A stretch of DNA of 64,000 nucleotides from Methanolobus tindarius DSM 2278 (GTDB taxonomy: Archaea; Halobacteriota; Methanosarcinia; Methanosarcinales; Methanosarcinaceae), in the NCBI RefSeq assembly GCF_000504205.1, contig NZ_AZAJ01000001.1:2826879-2890878 (forward strand), read 5' to 3'. How positions within the stretch are numbered: the stretch's first letter is position 1; every line of letters starts with the position of its first letter. The notes beneath the pieces are model-generated. The model saw only the letters and a list, made by a program, of their open reading frames with translations, did not search any database and was not told the DNA's origin. This document shows, piece after piece, positions 1-9,172 of this stretch. The translations under genes were made by a program, and so were the position numbers.

Positions 1-77
1 AAGTTAACACCGTTATCAAAACATATATATGCTTCATTATATAATTATTTCTATATATCATATGTGAGGGAGTTTCT

Positions 78-278
78 ATGACAGAATGCGAATTACTTTC
101 AAAATGTGGTTTCTTCAACAAATACCAGAATGCTAAACAGGCAGCATGCAGTGGTTTCATTGCCATGTATTGCAAAGGGCCAAAAATGGATGTATGCAAA
201 AGAAAAGCTTACAGGGCAGAACACGGTGTTGCACCGCCGGATGACATGATGCCAACCGGTTCTATGGTCATAGAATAA
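78..278 (+). CDS. Small cysteine-rich protein
   Basis: A 66-residue soluble protein with cysteines at about positions 4, 10, 24, 32 and 40 and a charged C-terminus. The early C-x5-C-x-F-F-N pattern resembles small cysteine proteins common in methanogens, which may bind a metal or a cluster; no function is established. A strong Shine-Dalgarno (GAGGGAG, about 66-72) supports the ATG, and AT-rich TATA-like sequence lies upstream. It is followed by an AT-rich spacer before the permease gene. Confidence 0.7.
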   Translation: MTECELLSKCGFFNKYQNAKQAACSGFIAMYCKGPKMDVCKRKAYRAEHGVAPPDDMMPTGSMVIE

Positions 279-428
279 TGTCGTTTTCCTGTATTCACAG
301 GAAACCTATTTCTTTAGTGTTACTTTTTTGTTGTATTTCTATCTACAATAAACATATTTATATATTAGTCTCTATCAATTAAAAATTAGGTATTTTATAT
401 TATTGACTTATTCTGAGGGGGTTTTAAA

Positions 429-1739
429 ATAGGAAACTTACTGGAAGATTTTTTTGAATTGAAAAAACATGGTACTGATGTAAAGACAGAAATTATGGCC
501 GGAGTTGTAACTTTCATGACACTGGCCTACATTATTGTAGTAAATCCTGCAATTCTGGAAGCTGCTGGAATACCATTTGGTCCTTCAATGGTTGCAACAA
601 TTCTGTCTGCGATATTTGGAACACTGATAATGGGTATATATGCCAAAAAACCACTGGCAATTGCGCCTTATATGGGTGAGAATGCTTTTGTTGCCTACAC
701 GGTTGTAGGTGTGTTAGGATACTCATGGCAGACAGCTCTTGGAGCTGTATTCATAAGTGGTGTGCTTTTTACGGTTCTGACACTTTCAGGCCTGCGGGGG
801 AAAATGATAGATGCTGTCCCTGACAATCTCAAATACAGTTTTGCTGTTGGTATTGGTCTTTTTATTACTTTTATCGGACTTGTTAATGCACAAATAGTGG
901 CACTTGGAGTCGAAGGAGCTCCTCTGCATGTGGGGGCTCTCAACACAATACCTGTTGCTCTTGCACTTTTCGGCTTTCTTCTGATAAGTGTGCTAATGAT
1001 AAAGAACGTTAAAGGTTCCATTCTCATTGGCATCCTTGTAACGGCAATATTTGGATTCATTCTGGGTGTTGCACAGGCACCTGAACAGGTGATCAGTATG
1101 CCACCAAGCATCGCACCAATACTCCTTCAGCTTGATATTACAGGTGCACTTACCTGGGGTTTTTTTGCTGTGATACTTACCATGTTCACAATGGACCTCA
1201 TGGATACAATGGGAACTCTGGTCGGTGTTTCAATGAAAGCAGGTTTCATGGATGAGCAGGGAAATCTTCACGACCTCGACAAACCATTTCTGGCAGACTC
1301 CCTTGCAACAGTCTTTGCTGCTCTTGCAGGTACAACAACTACAGGAACTTACATTGAATCTGCTGCCGGTATTGAAGAAGGTGGTCGAACAGGTTTAACT
1401 GCAGTTGTTGTTGCTATACTTTTTGCCATGGGACTTTTCTTTTCTCCGTTGTTCTCAGCTATACCTTCCGCGGCAACTGCACCTGCATTGATAGTCGTAG
1501 GTCTTATGATGATGAGTGCAATTAAAAAAATAGATATGGAAGACCTCACAGAGATGATACCTGCAATGGCAGTAATAGTTCTTATGAGTTTTATCTACAA
1601 TCTAGGAGTAGGTCTTTGTGCAGGTTTTGTTTTGTTCCCGTTGCTCAAACTCATAAGTGGAAAAGGCAGTGAAGTTAAACCGATTGCATGGGGACTTTTT
1701 ATCCTGTGTTCAATGTTCTTTATCTTCTACCCTTATTGA
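429..1739 (+). CDS. NCS2/AzgA-type purine permease, probable ATA start
   Basis: A polytopic membrane protein of about 436 residues, probably a proton symporter for guanine, hypoxanthine or adenine. The N-terminal family signature (HGTDVKTEIMAG, then TFMTLAYIIVVNP) and the segment with TTTTGTYIESAAG fit the AzgA branch of the NCS2 family. The first canonical start in frame is a TTG at 459, but that would cut off the usual 'FFELKKHGT' N-terminus. An ATA at 429 lies 7 bases after GAGGGGG (415-421) and restores the normal length, so I place the start there. Substrate is inferred from family only. The gene ends convergently with a lipoprotein gene. Confidence 0.85.
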   Translation: MGNLLEDFFELKKHGTDVKTEIMAGVVTFMTLAYIIVVNPAILEAAGIPFGPSMVATILSAIFGTLIMGIYAKKPLAIAPYMGENAFVAYTVVGVLGYSWQTALGAVFISGVLFTVLTLSGLRGKMIDAVPDNLKYSFAVGIGLFITFIGLVNAQIVALGVEGAPLHVGALNTIPVALALFGFLLISVLMIKNVKGSILIGILVTAIFGFILGVAQAPEQVISMPPSIAPILLQLDITGALTWGFFAVILTMFTMDLMDTMGTLVGVSMKAGFMDEQGNLHDLDKPFLADSLATVFAALAGTTTTGTYIESAAGIEEGGRTGLTAVVVAILFAMGLFFSPLFSAIPSAATAPALIVVGLMMMSAIKKIDMEDLTEMIPAMAVIVLMSFIYNLGVGLCAGFVLFPLLKLISGKGSEVKPIAWGLFILCSMFFIFYPY

Positions 1740-1794
1740 GGAATCAAAGTGCATAAAATCTGCACGCTTTATTTTCTTCCTTTTTCATTTTCTT

Positions 1795-2565
1795 TCAGGA
1801 TATTACAACACCATATTTTGCAAATACTTTTGCAAACGCAAGCCTGAGCTTTTCAGCATCTTCCTTTAACAGTGTGGAATTTCCGGTTGATGCAGATTCT
1901 CCAAGAACTTCTATTGCAGTATCTACAGTTGCCAGTGACTGGTTGTAATTATCATCTGCGCTTGGTGGTTTTTCTGCATTTTTAACATCCTGCCATTCAC
2001 TTTTAAGAGTTGGAATATATGAGCTAACTGTTTCTGTATCATTTACATTTGCAGCGTCAATTGCTTCCTCCATGTTCATATGGAATCTAGTAAGATAATC
2101 TCCCATATGCAGAACGTTGTTTCTTTCATGCAGACTGAAGAAAAGATCCCTCATAGGTTCAAGTCCCTCATGGGAAGCTTCTATATCTCCCTCTTCAAGC
2201 ATCTCCTGTGAATGCTTTGCTATCAGCACTGACCTTTTGATCTCTATCTCCCAATTCCTGTCTTCAGAATACATTTCAGGAGGATTTTCTCCGTATGTAT
2301 CATATACATAGCTCAACTTGTTCACCAGTTCATTAATGGAGGATTGTGATGCGTTTACGTTCTTCTGGCTGGTTGATATAAGCGCATTAACGTAAGCTGT
2401 GTTAGCTTCTTCCATTATTTGTTCAAATTCAGTTTCATTCACAACTACAACAGGATCTTCAGTTTCTTTTGTCTCATCCGTATCTTCAACACAACCGGAT
2501 ACCAGAGCAAGTGATATTGCAAGAAAAATACATGTGAACAATGTTAACAGCATTCTGATCTTCAT
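1795..2565 (-). CDS. Predicted lipoprotein, helical
   Basis: A 256-residue exported protein. The N-terminus has basic residues, a hydrophobic stretch and a lipobox (LVSGC, Cys at about 25), so it is probably lipid-anchored on the outer face of the cytoplasmic membrane. The rest is acidic and mostly helical, with regularly spaced Glu/Asp and Asn, resembling a four-helix sensory or binding domain. I do not recognise a family. It converges on the permease gene, and an unusual inverted repeat (2639-2713) lies just upstream of its promoter. Confidence 0.75.
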   Translation of the reverse strand: MKIRMLLTLFTCIFLAISLALVSGCVEDTDETKETEDPVVVVNETEFEQIMEEANTAYVNALISTSQKNVNASQSSINELVNKLSYVYDTYGENPPEMYSEDRNWEIEIKRSVLIAKHSQEMLEEGDIEASHEGLEPMRDLFFSLHERNNVLHMGDYLTRFHMNMEEAIDAANVNDTETVSSYIPTLKSEWQDVKNAEKPPSADDNYNQSLATVDTAIEVLGESASTGNSTLLKEDAEKLRLAFAKVFAKYGVVIS

Positions 2566-2638
2566 ATTGGCAACCCATGAGAAGAATGCTTTAAAAAATA
2601 AAATATTTTTCCAGTCTAAATAATGTCATGGTAAATTC

Positions 2639-2713
2639 TTCTGAGGTGTGGGTACCGCTTAAGACGGGTGAGGACAACTAGGAGGATTCAGAGAAAGAAG
2701 CCACACCTCAGAA
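2639..2713. ncRNA. Possible structured RNA bounded by a 13-bp inverted repeat
   Basis: TTCTGAGGTGTGG at 2639-2651 is exactly complementary to CCACACCTCAGAA at 2701-2713, leaving a 49-nt purine-rich loop. It lies in the intergenic region between two minus-strand genes (lipoprotein and HxlR regulator). It is not followed by a T-run, so a simple terminator is unlikely. A small RNA, an untranslated regulatory element or a mobile-element remnant are all possible. Strand is undetermined. Confidence 0.4.
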
Positions 2714-2791
2714 CTAAAATTCACTATACCACTGCTATATTATATTTAATGTATTTAATAATTTGTGGTGTATATATAAATCAATTTATAA

Positions 2792-3145
2792 CTATTTTCT
2801 CACTTCGCATTTTCTGTCCTGCTGTATGTCCATATATGTTAGTCCCCACTGTGCCAGGGCTTCAAGTACAGGGATGATGGTTTTCCCGAAATCTGTGAGT
2901 GAATACTCGACTCTGGGAGGTATTTCAGGGTACATTTTGCGGTTCACAATTGCGTCATCTTCCAGTTCACGAAGTTGTTTTGTCAGCATACGGGGGGATA
3001 TGCCGGGTAACATCTGCTGAAGTGTATTGTAGCGAAGAACATCTTCTTTTAGCTGCCAGAGTATAAGTGGTTTCCATTTTCCTCCAATAACGCCAAGTGT
3101 TGCTTCCACAGGGCATCCACAGTCGGTTTTTTTAGTATTTTCCAT
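2792..3145 (-). CDS. HxlR-family transcriptional regulator
   Basis: A 117-residue winged-helix regulator. The family hallmarks are present: an N-terminal Cys (DCGCPVEATL), then GGKWKPLILWQL, the recognition-helix region PGISPRMLTKQLRELE, and the wing PRVEYSLTDFG. HxlR proteins often sense electrophiles or redox state through the N-terminal cysteine. The start has a good Shine-Dalgarno (GGAGGG). The gene is divergent from a flavodoxin-like iron-sulfur protein at 3323, a typical regulator-target pair, so control of that gene is a reasonable inference. Confidence 0.92.
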   Translation of the reverse strand: MENTKKTDCGCPVEATLGVIGGKWKPLILWQLKEDVLRYNTLQQMLPGISPRMLTKQLRELEDDAIVNRKMYPEIPPRVEYSLTDFGKTIIPVLEALAQWGLTYMDIQQDRKCEVRK

Positions 3146-3322
3146 GTTTTCCCTCCTCTTTGTTTTCTTTATTTCTTGTCCTTTTCTTGATGTTATTATT
3201 ACTATACTTTTTGTTAGTGACTATCAAAAAAGACTGTATGCGGTATAAATATAGTGCATACACATCTACATTTTGAATATTTTACAGTAATTTACGATTC
3301 AAGCTTAAAGGAAATGGTCAAA

Positions 3323-3877
3323 ATGAAAGTAGTAGGTTTTGTAGGAAGTCCAAGAAAGAACGGTAACACCGACGTACTTGTCCAGCAGGTTCTTGACGGA
3401 GCTGCAGAAGCAGGAGCAGATGTGGAGAAATTCTACATTAATGAAATGAACATAAAAGGATGCCAGGGATGCACATACTGCAGGGAAGTTGATGCATGCA
3501 AACTAAAAGATGACATGTCTAAAGTCTACGATGCTCTTAAAAATGCGGATGGCTTTGTATTCGGCTCCCCTATTTATTTCTTCCAGTTCACAAGCCAGAT
3601 GCGTCAGGTAATTGACCGCTGCTGGGCACTTGTAAATCCTGATTTCACACCCCGTATCGAGGCTGGAAAGAAGGCTATTATTGTAAGTGCACAGGGCAAC
3701 CCGGAACCAGATGCTTTCAAGGGAGTCTTTGAAGAATTTGGCCAGATACTCCAGATGTTTGGAATGGAAGTTAAAGGTACCTTTGTAGATGTCGGACACC
3801 ATGCACCTGGTGAGGCAAAAGAAAATGCAGAGCTTATGGGCCAGGCTAAAACCGCAGGAACCCAGCTGTTTGCTTAA
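3323..3877 (+). CDS. Iron-sulfur flavoprotein-like NAD(P)H-dependent FMN reductase
   Basis: A 184-residue flavodoxin-fold protein. It has the FMN phosphate loop GSPRKNGNTD near the N-terminus, a compact cysteine motif C-x2-C-x2-C-x5-C (GCQGCTYC then AC), and the later GSPIYF flavin loop. This matches archaeal iron-sulfur flavoproteins (Isf family), electron-transfer or detoxifying reductases, and the related multimeric flavodoxin family. ATG 3323 was chosen because AAGG (3308-3311) is well spaced from it; 3314 is an alternative. It is divergent from the HxlR regulator and ends in a clear terminator hairpin. Confidence 0.88.
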   Translation: MKVVGFVGSPRKNGNTDVLVQQVLDGAAEAGADVEKFYINEMNIKGCQGCTYCREVDACKLKDDMSKVYDALKNADGFVFGSPIYFFQFTSQMRQVIDRCWALVNPDFTPRIEAGKKAIIVSAQGNPEPDAFKGVFEEFGQILQMFGMEVKGTFVDVGHHAPGEAKENAELMGQAKTAGTQLFA

Positions 3878-3896
3878 TTGATTTTGTATTCCTAAA

Positions 3897-3924
3897 GGAC
3901 ATGCATCCTGCATGTCCCTTTTTC
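3897..3924 (+). terminator. Hairpin terminator after the flavoprotein gene
   Basis: A 9-bp perfect stem (GGACATGCA / TGCATGTCC) with a 3-nt loop is followed by CTTTTTC. It lies between the flavoprotein gene and the convergent lipoprotein gene and may serve both. Confidence 0.65.
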
Positions 3925-3963
3925 TAAATTCAGGTTTTTTACTGAAAAATCTTTTTTGCGGTT

Positions 3964-5031
3964 TTAATCCTCGTCATTTACTGCAATAAATTCCGCATAA
4001 ACCGGGTAGTGATCAGATACTGCCACAGTTTCATTATAATCAAGTCCGTATTCAAGATCAAACCTGAAAACACCACTATTGCCTGTGAAGTCTGAACTGT
4101 CAGTCAGGATTATACGGTCATAACTGTAATCAGTGGATTTTGTAGTTGTATCTACACTGTTGTTTATTATCCATTCATATGTATCGAGATCATTTGTTGA
4201 ATCCTCATCAAAATAGGAACCGTCTGCATTCAGATCCCCAAGGATAATAAAATCCTTTTCATAAGGATACTCATTTTGTGAATATTCCAGAACGTCATCC
4301 AGCGCATTAATTTCTTCAGTGGCTTCATCGGGATCAGTGTGAATCACCATAAGGACTGCGTCAAAGTTACCTTCTGTGGAGCTGAAAGCTGCAATAAAAG
4401 GTTCCCTGTGGAATGGGTCTGTTCCATTTGCTTCGGGATACGTCTGAGGATCACCGGTAATTTCGACAGTATCAGTATTGAATATGTATGCGTATTGCTC
4501 TTTTGAGGATGTTCTTCCAAGTCTCTCACTGATTACATAATCGTATTGATACCCATCAGAGTTCACCATGTCCATAAGTGCGGGTAAGCTTGTCTGAGAT
4601 GCGTCTCTTATTTCCTGTATTGCAATAATGTCATAGTCATGGACTATCTTTACAATGGTTTCCATAACTTCTGTTTTTCCTGCTTTTGTTACTCCAAATA
4701 CCTGGATGTTGAAAGAACCTATTTTCAGCATTTCCACATTATTTGTAACCGGTTCCGGTTCAGGAGCAGTTTCAATGTTTGTGTTTTCTTCAATATCTCC
4801 TACGGAAGTAAGTTGCGATTCTTCACTGAAGTTCTTATGGTCATTGCTATATTCATCGGCAATTGTATTATTTTCTGTAATGTCACTAATGTTGTTTGTA
4901 TTTTCATGGTCATTTATGACCATAGTTTCAGGCAATTTAGATTCCAGGTCAGACAGGCATCCTGAACTTACACAGGCTAATATAATTAATGTAACAAGTG
5001 TAATAAAAAGTATAATATTCGGTTTATGCAT
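3964..5031 (-). CDS. Secreted lipoprotein with endonuclease/exonuclease/phosphatase domain
   Basis: A 355-residue protein with an N-terminal signal and lipobox (CVSSGC), an Asn/Glu-rich linker to about residue 100, then a DNase I-like EEP domain. Visible family motifs are the N-terminal strand (IGSFNIQVFG), the catalytic Glu in IIAIQEIRD, the GDLNADGSYFDE metal/active-site loop and the C-terminal SDHYPVYAEF His. It probably acts outside the cell as a nuclease or phosphodiesterase; scavenging of nucleic acid phosphate is possible given the phosphate island nearby, but that is inference. The long acidic linker suggests display away from the membrane. Confidence 0.88.
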   Translation of the reverse strand: MHKPNIILFITLVTLIILACVSSGCLSDLESKLPETMVINDHENTNNISDITENNTIADEYSNDHKNFSEESQLTSVGDIEENTNIETAPEPEPVTNNVEMLKIGSFNIQVFGVTKAGKTEVMETIVKIVHDYDIIAIQEIRDASQTSLPALMDMVNSDGYQYDYVISERLGRTSSKEQYAYIFNTDTVEITGDPQTYPEANGTDPFHREPFIAAFSSTEGNFDAVLMVIHTDPDEATEEINALDDVLEYSQNEYPYEKDFIILGDLNADGSYFDEDSTNDLDTYEWIINNSVDTTTKSTDYSYDRIILTDSSDFTGNSGVFRFDLEYGLDYNETVAVSDHYPVYAEFIAVNDED

Positions 5032-5270
5032 CGTATGATACTCCTTTTGAATATCATATGATTGGTTGCTATTGATTTATACTTATAGTTTCTCTAAATG
5101 AGTCAATTGCATATTTTTTAAGAACTGTTGAATATAAAAAATCCGAAAATGCGGATATCTGAATCTTTTAAAAGACTCAGATATGTAAGTTACAGGGATT
5201 TGCTGAAAGTTATTTTTCAAAAAAAGAATTATTCTGGTAAAAAAGCGATAATTCGATGTGTTTTTAAAAC

Positions 5271-5498
5271 TCAGGATTCAATAATCCCTGCTTCTTCCAG
5301 TTCTTTTTTGAGTTCAAGGTGATTGTTGTCAACAGGACAACCTTCTAGAATATTTTCAGAAACAATTACTGGTACCGGGTTTTGCATATCCGGATGGCTA
5401 CAGTAATATGCAGTTCCAACCCTTGCTCTTCCGGGAACACCTGCACATTTAGAAAATAGGGGAATATTTTTTTTATAGCTACATGTCCTACAGTCCAT
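5271..5498 (-). CDS. Small cysteine-containing protein
   Basis: A 75-residue protein starting with M-D-C-x2-C, followed by further cysteines at about 18, 33 and 54 and a helical Glu/Lys-rich C-terminus. The cysteine spacing suggests a zinc site. I do not recognise a family with confidence. The start has GGAG-type sequence upstream (complement of TTCTTCTCC). Confidence 0.65.
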   Translation of the reverse strand: MDCRTCSYKKNIPLFSKCAGVPGRARVGTAYYCSHPDMQNPVPVIVSENILEGCPVDNNHLELKKELEEAGIIES

Positions 5499-5886
5499 TT
5501 TTCTTCTCCTAATTGTAATTTTGATAATTTTAGCACAGTATACTAATTAATATATTTTCAAATTTTATATATTTGTGTTCACGTTTATATTCCTTGTGTT
5601 CTCCTTTGAATTCCATTTCGATACATTATTATTATCAATTTTATATTTTTTAGACTAGTCCGGTCATATTTTATATAGTATGTCTTCCATATAGTTACTA
5701 AGACAATGGGAGCTGAAATTACCACCATCGTCTCATTATTGTACCATACCAACCAGTTTTTGATATTTTGAGAACACAGGCTCCCATTGCTCCATGGAGC
5801 AATACTCTATTTTACCAAGTCGTTTAAGACTGAAAACTCATATTTATGAAAGTTAATGTACTAAATATCTGAAAAAGGAGGCAAGG
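5499..5886 (+). promoter_or_regulatory. Intergenic region with two mutually exclusive hairpins
   Basis: This 388-base region has AT-rich divergent promoter sequence on the left. CAATGGGAGC (5704-5713) pairs exactly with GCTCCCATTG (5780-5789). The right arm overlaps an 18-base perfect palindrome, ATTGCTCCATGGAGCAAT (5786-5803), so the two hairpins cannot form together. The next gene starts at 5887 after AAAAAGGAGG. The layout is like a leader with alternative folds, though an operator is also possible. Confidence 0.4.
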
Positions 5887-6336
5887 ATGATAGACAAAAG
5901 ATTTCTGCATGGGTCAGTACTTCTTTTTATAGGAGTTCTGATAGGACTTAGTGTAAGCTCTCTTTCATGTGGTCCTGTACCGGTGGAAGGTCTGATTTTT
6001 GTGGAGAGCGTTATGTCCGGTCACTCTGGAAACGATAGCTTTACTGAAGTATATAACTACAACATGACGTTTTACAATAGTGGCAACGAAGATATCTATG
6101 TAAATACTATCGAACCTGTTCTTTCTTCTGACTCCAGAATACTTTCAACTCAGCAGTCATTAATCAGTGAAATTGAACGGTATGTTCCCGCAGGTTCGGT
6201 TGTGTCGATTGAAGGCAGTATTTTAATCAATTCTGAGAACTCAACTAAAGAAGAAATCACTGGAATTGAAATTATTAAATGCATAAATATGACCTCTACG
6301 GAAACGATTCATTGTTTTAATTATCCACCCGCATGA
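5887..6336 (+). CDS. Exported hypothetical protein
   Basis: A 149-residue protein with an N-terminal hydrophobic segment (about residues 9-28) that could be a signal peptide or an anchor, followed by a beta-rich extracellular part with several Asn glycosylation-type sites (NMT, NST). The pattern of 'YNYNMTFYNSGNEDIYV' suggests a small Ig-like fold. No family is recognised. It has a strong Shine-Dalgarno (AAAGGAGG) and the structured leader described upstream. Confidence 0.65.
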   Translation: MIDKRFLHGSVLLFIGVLIGLSVSSLSCGPVPVEGLIFVESVMSGHSGNDSFTEVYNYNMTFYNSGNEDIYVNTIEPVLSSDSRILSTQQSLISEIERYVPAGSVVSIEGSILINSENSTKEEITGIEIIKCINMTSTETIHCFNYPPA

Positions 6337-6422
6337 TTCCTGTTGATTAAATAGAACATATGGATACGATACTAATATATGATTAAATGCCATAAGCCTC
6401 ATTATAGGCAACAGGTGTTAAA

Positions 6423-6878
6423 ATGAAGCTTGACCAAAAGGATAAGGATAGGATTGTATCAATTGTAGCGTCACGCTATTTTTCTGAACAGGGCTGGAAA
6501 TGGATTGATCTTAATACTGATATTTCAAAGATACACAAGGCACATGATGACCTTCGGGATCAATATGCTGCATATCCTTATATGAGCAGGGACTGGTATG
6601 TCAGCAATTCCGCTACAAAAAGTACACATATGTGTGAAAACTGGGAGGAATTGAGTGAACTTGTGGAGTTTCTGAATGCTTACGGACATCATTTTGATTT
6701 CCTGGTGAAAGATTCTAAAAAATCCTTATGCATCGCCAGTACAGATGGAAACCTTAGTCATGAGGAAAAAACAGCTATCTCGGCTGCCAGGAGATCAAGG
6801 TATAATGTTTTTGTTTTCAGGGTAGATGTTCCTGAAGATATAGATTTTGAGCTGATGCAGATAGGCGGGGGAATGTAA
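6423..6878 (+). CDS. Hypothetical protein
   Basis: A 151-residue soluble protein rich in aromatic residues and histidine, without signal or membrane segments. No motif is recognised. Codon use matches the neighbours, so it is probably a real gene. ATG at 6423 follows GGTGTTAAA. It stands alone between the exported protein gene and hppA. Confidence 0.6.
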   Translation: MKLDQKDKDRIVSIVASRYFSEQGWKWIDLNTDISKIHKAHDDLRDQYAAYPYMSRDWYVSNSATKSTHMCENWEELSELVEFLNAYGHHFDFLVKDSKKSLCIASTDGNLSHEEKTAISAARRSRYNVFVFRVDVPEDIDFELMQIGGGM

Positions 6879-7101
6879 GTAGCCATTCCCAGCGACATAT
6901 TCATATTATGTGTGCACAATTTCGGCCTACCTTTATATAGGATATATCAGTATTATACGCTTCGTGGTTACATTTATGTAGCAAGTCATATTGTAAGTGA
7001 CCTGTTGCTTTATAACTATTATAATAGTATCGATTATAAAATTTATAGTTAAATTTACATTTAAAATCAGAATAAAATTAAACTTTGAGAGGAGTTTTAA
7101 T

Positions 7102-9117
7102 ATGGAAGCATTAATTTATCTTGCCCCTCTTGCTGGTCTCGTTAGTTTGTTATTTGCTGGTTTCTTTGCAAAAAGTGTCCTTAGTGAGGATGCAGGTTCA
7201 GAGAAAATGCAGGAAATAGCAGGTGCCGTCCAGGAGGGTGCGATGGCATATTTGAATCGTCAATATAAAACAATAGCAATCGTTGCTGTCATTCTTGCAG
7301 CACTTATCTTTGCTCTTCTTCCTGAAGGTGGCAAGATAGCTGCCGGTTTCCTTGTTGGTGCACTAAGTTCTGCAGCAGCAGGTTACGTAGGTATGAACGT
7401 GTCTGTAAGGGCAAACGTCAGAACCGCAAGCGCAGCATCAAAGGGCCTTCAGAAGGCAATGTCCGTTGCATTCCGTGGTGGAGCTGTAACAGGTCTTGCT
7501 GTGGTCGGTCTTGCACTTCTCGGTACAAGTGGTTTCTACATACTTTACGGTGATGTGGATCTTGTAGTCGGTTTCGGTTTCGGTGCAAGTCTTATCAGTC
7601 TCTTCGCAAGGGTTGGCGGTGGAATATTCACCAAGGCAGCCGATGTGGGTGCAGACCTTGTAGGTAAGGTTGAAGCAGGAATTCCTGAAGATGACCCACG
7701 TAACGCTGGTGTAATTGCTGACAACGTAGGTGACAACGTTGGTGACTGTGCCGGTATGGGTGCTGACCTTTTCGAAACATACGTAGTAACAGTTCTCGCA
7801 TCAATGCTTCTTGGATCACTCATCCTTGATACATTCTCTAACGCAATTCTTTACCCATTGATTCTTGGTTCAGTGGCAATCTTTGCTTCCATCATTTCTG
7901 TTTTCTTTGTGAAGGTAGGCAGTGATGGAAAGATTATGAAAGCTCTTTACAAGGGAGTTGCAGTTTCAGCTATTCTTTGTTTGATTGCATTCTACTTCGT
8001 AACTCAGTACCTTGAAATGAGTATGAGTTTCTATTATGCAGCTGTTGTGGGTGTAGTCATCATGGTTCTCATGGTGGTTTTCACTGAATATTACACTTCA
8101 ACTTCATTCCGTCCTGTAAAGACAATTGCAGCAGCATCCGAAACAGGTGCCGGTACAAACGTAATTTCCGGTCTTGCAATTGGTTTTGAGAGTACAGCAC
8201 TTCCTGTAGTCATCATCATTGTGGGTATTCTGGCTTCATTCTTCATAGTAGGTGGAGCAGCAAGCCCTGCAATCGGTCTTTACGGAATTGCAATCGCAGC
8301 AGCAGCAATGCTCTCAACAACCGGTATGATAGTAGCTCTTGACTCATACGGTCCAATCACTGACAATGCCGGTGGTATCGCAGAAATGGCAGGTATGCCA
8401 TCCAGCGTACGTAAGATCACTGATGCACTCGATGCAGTAGGTAACACCACAAAGGCTGTTACAAAGGGATACGCAATCGGTTCAGCAGCTCTTGGTGCAC
8501 TTGCACTTTTCGCAGATTACACAGGTAAGGTAGGCCTTACAGGTGCAGATCTCAGTCTTACAAAGCCAGTAGTTCTTGTAGGTCTCTTTATTGGTGGACT
8601 GCTTCCATTCGTCTTCAGCGCTGTAACAATGCAGGCTGTAGGAAAGGCAGCATTCAAGATCGTTAACGAGGTTCGCCGCCAGTTCCGTGAAATTCCAGGA
8701 ATCATGGAAGGAACTGCAAAGCCAGAATATGGTAAGTGTGTTGACATCGTAACAGCAGCAGCAATTAAAGAAATGGCAATACCTGGTGCTCTTGCAATCT
8801 TCACACCACTTATTGTAGGTCTTGTACTCGGTCCTGCAGCTCTTGGTGGTCTTCTTATCGGTATTATTGTCTGTGGTCTTTTACTTGCACTCACAATGGA
8901 CAACGGTGGTGGAGCATGGGACAATGCCAAGAAGCTTATTGAAGACGGAGAGCACGGTGGAAAAGGCTCAGAAGCTCACAAGGCAGCTGTAGTCGGTGAC
9001 ACTGTTGGTGACCCATTCAAGGACACATCCGGACCTGCACTTAACGCTCTGATCAAAGTAGTGAACATGGTTGCAATCCTGTTCGCATCTCTGTTCATCG
9101 GTGCAGGACTGTTCTAA
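7102..9117 (+). CDS. hppA: Membrane-bound proton-translocating pyrophosphatase
   Basis: A 671-residue integral membrane pyrophosphatase that couples PPi hydrolysis to cation pumping. Diagnostic motifs are [11 protein letters not shown] with the following [17 protein letters not shown] substrate/Mg site, TEYYTS, and the C-terminal [12 protein letters not shown] and [14 protein letters not shown]. The residue after GNTT is Lys (GNTTKA), the signature of K+-independent, H+-pumping enzymes. ATG 7102 has a Shine-Dalgarno (GAGAGGAG); an upstream in-frame stretch reaching 6997 has no family counterpart. Strong codon bias (GCA, GTA, GGT) suggests high expression, and a terminator follows. Confidence 0.97.
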   Translation: MEALIYLAPLAGLVSLLFAGFFAKSVLSEDAGSEKMQEIAGAVQEGAMAYLNRQYKTIAIVAVILAALIFALLPEGGKIAAGFLVGALSSAAAGYVGMNVSVRANVRTASAASKGLQKAMSVAFRGGAVTGLAVVGLALLGTSGFYILYGDVDLVVGFGFGASLISLFARVGGGIFTKAADVGADLVGKVEAGIPEDDPRNAGVIADNVGDNVGDCAGMGADLFETYVVTVLASMLLGSLILDTFSNAILYPLILGSVAIFASIISVFFVKVGSDGKIMKALYKGVAVSAILCLIAFYFVTQYLEMSMSFYYAAVVGVVIMVLMVVFTEYYTSTSFRPVKTIAAASETGAGTNVISGLAIGFESTALPVVIIIVGILASFFIVGGAASPAIGLYGIAIAAAAMLSTTGMIVALDSYGPITDNAGGIAEMAGMPSSVRKITDALDAVGNTTKAVTKGYAIGSAALGALALFADYTGKVGLTGADLSLTKPVVLVGLFIGGLLPFVFSAVTMQAVGKAAFKIVNEVRRQFREIPGIMEGTAKPEYGKCVDIVTAAAIKEMAIPGALAIFTPLIVGLVLGPAALGGLLIGIIVCGLLLALTMDNGGGAWDNAKKLIEDGEHGGKGSEAHKAAVVGDTVGDPFKDTSGPALNALIKVVNMVAILFASLFIGAGLF

Positions 9118-9134
9118 GTAAAATAAACAAATAA

Positions 9135-9172
9135 TTCCGGCTTTTGCCGGAAACTCTTTTTCTTTTTATTAT
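9135..9172 (+). terminator. Terminator of hppA
   Basis: TTCCGGC / GCCGGAA hairpin with a TTTT loop, followed by a T-rich tract (CTCTTTTTCTTTTT). Confidence 0.75.

Noticed and set aside
532-1549. Minus-strand open frames inside the permease gene
   Set aside because: They are frame shadows of the membrane protein; no ribosome sites and no recognisable motifs.
6997-7101. In-frame extension of hppA by 35 residues
   Set aside because: It has no family counterpart and the ATG at 7102 has a strong Shine-Dalgarno.
8517-8930. 137-residue minus-strand frame in hppA
   Set aside because: Produced by the strong codon bias of hppA on the other strand; composition is not protein-like.
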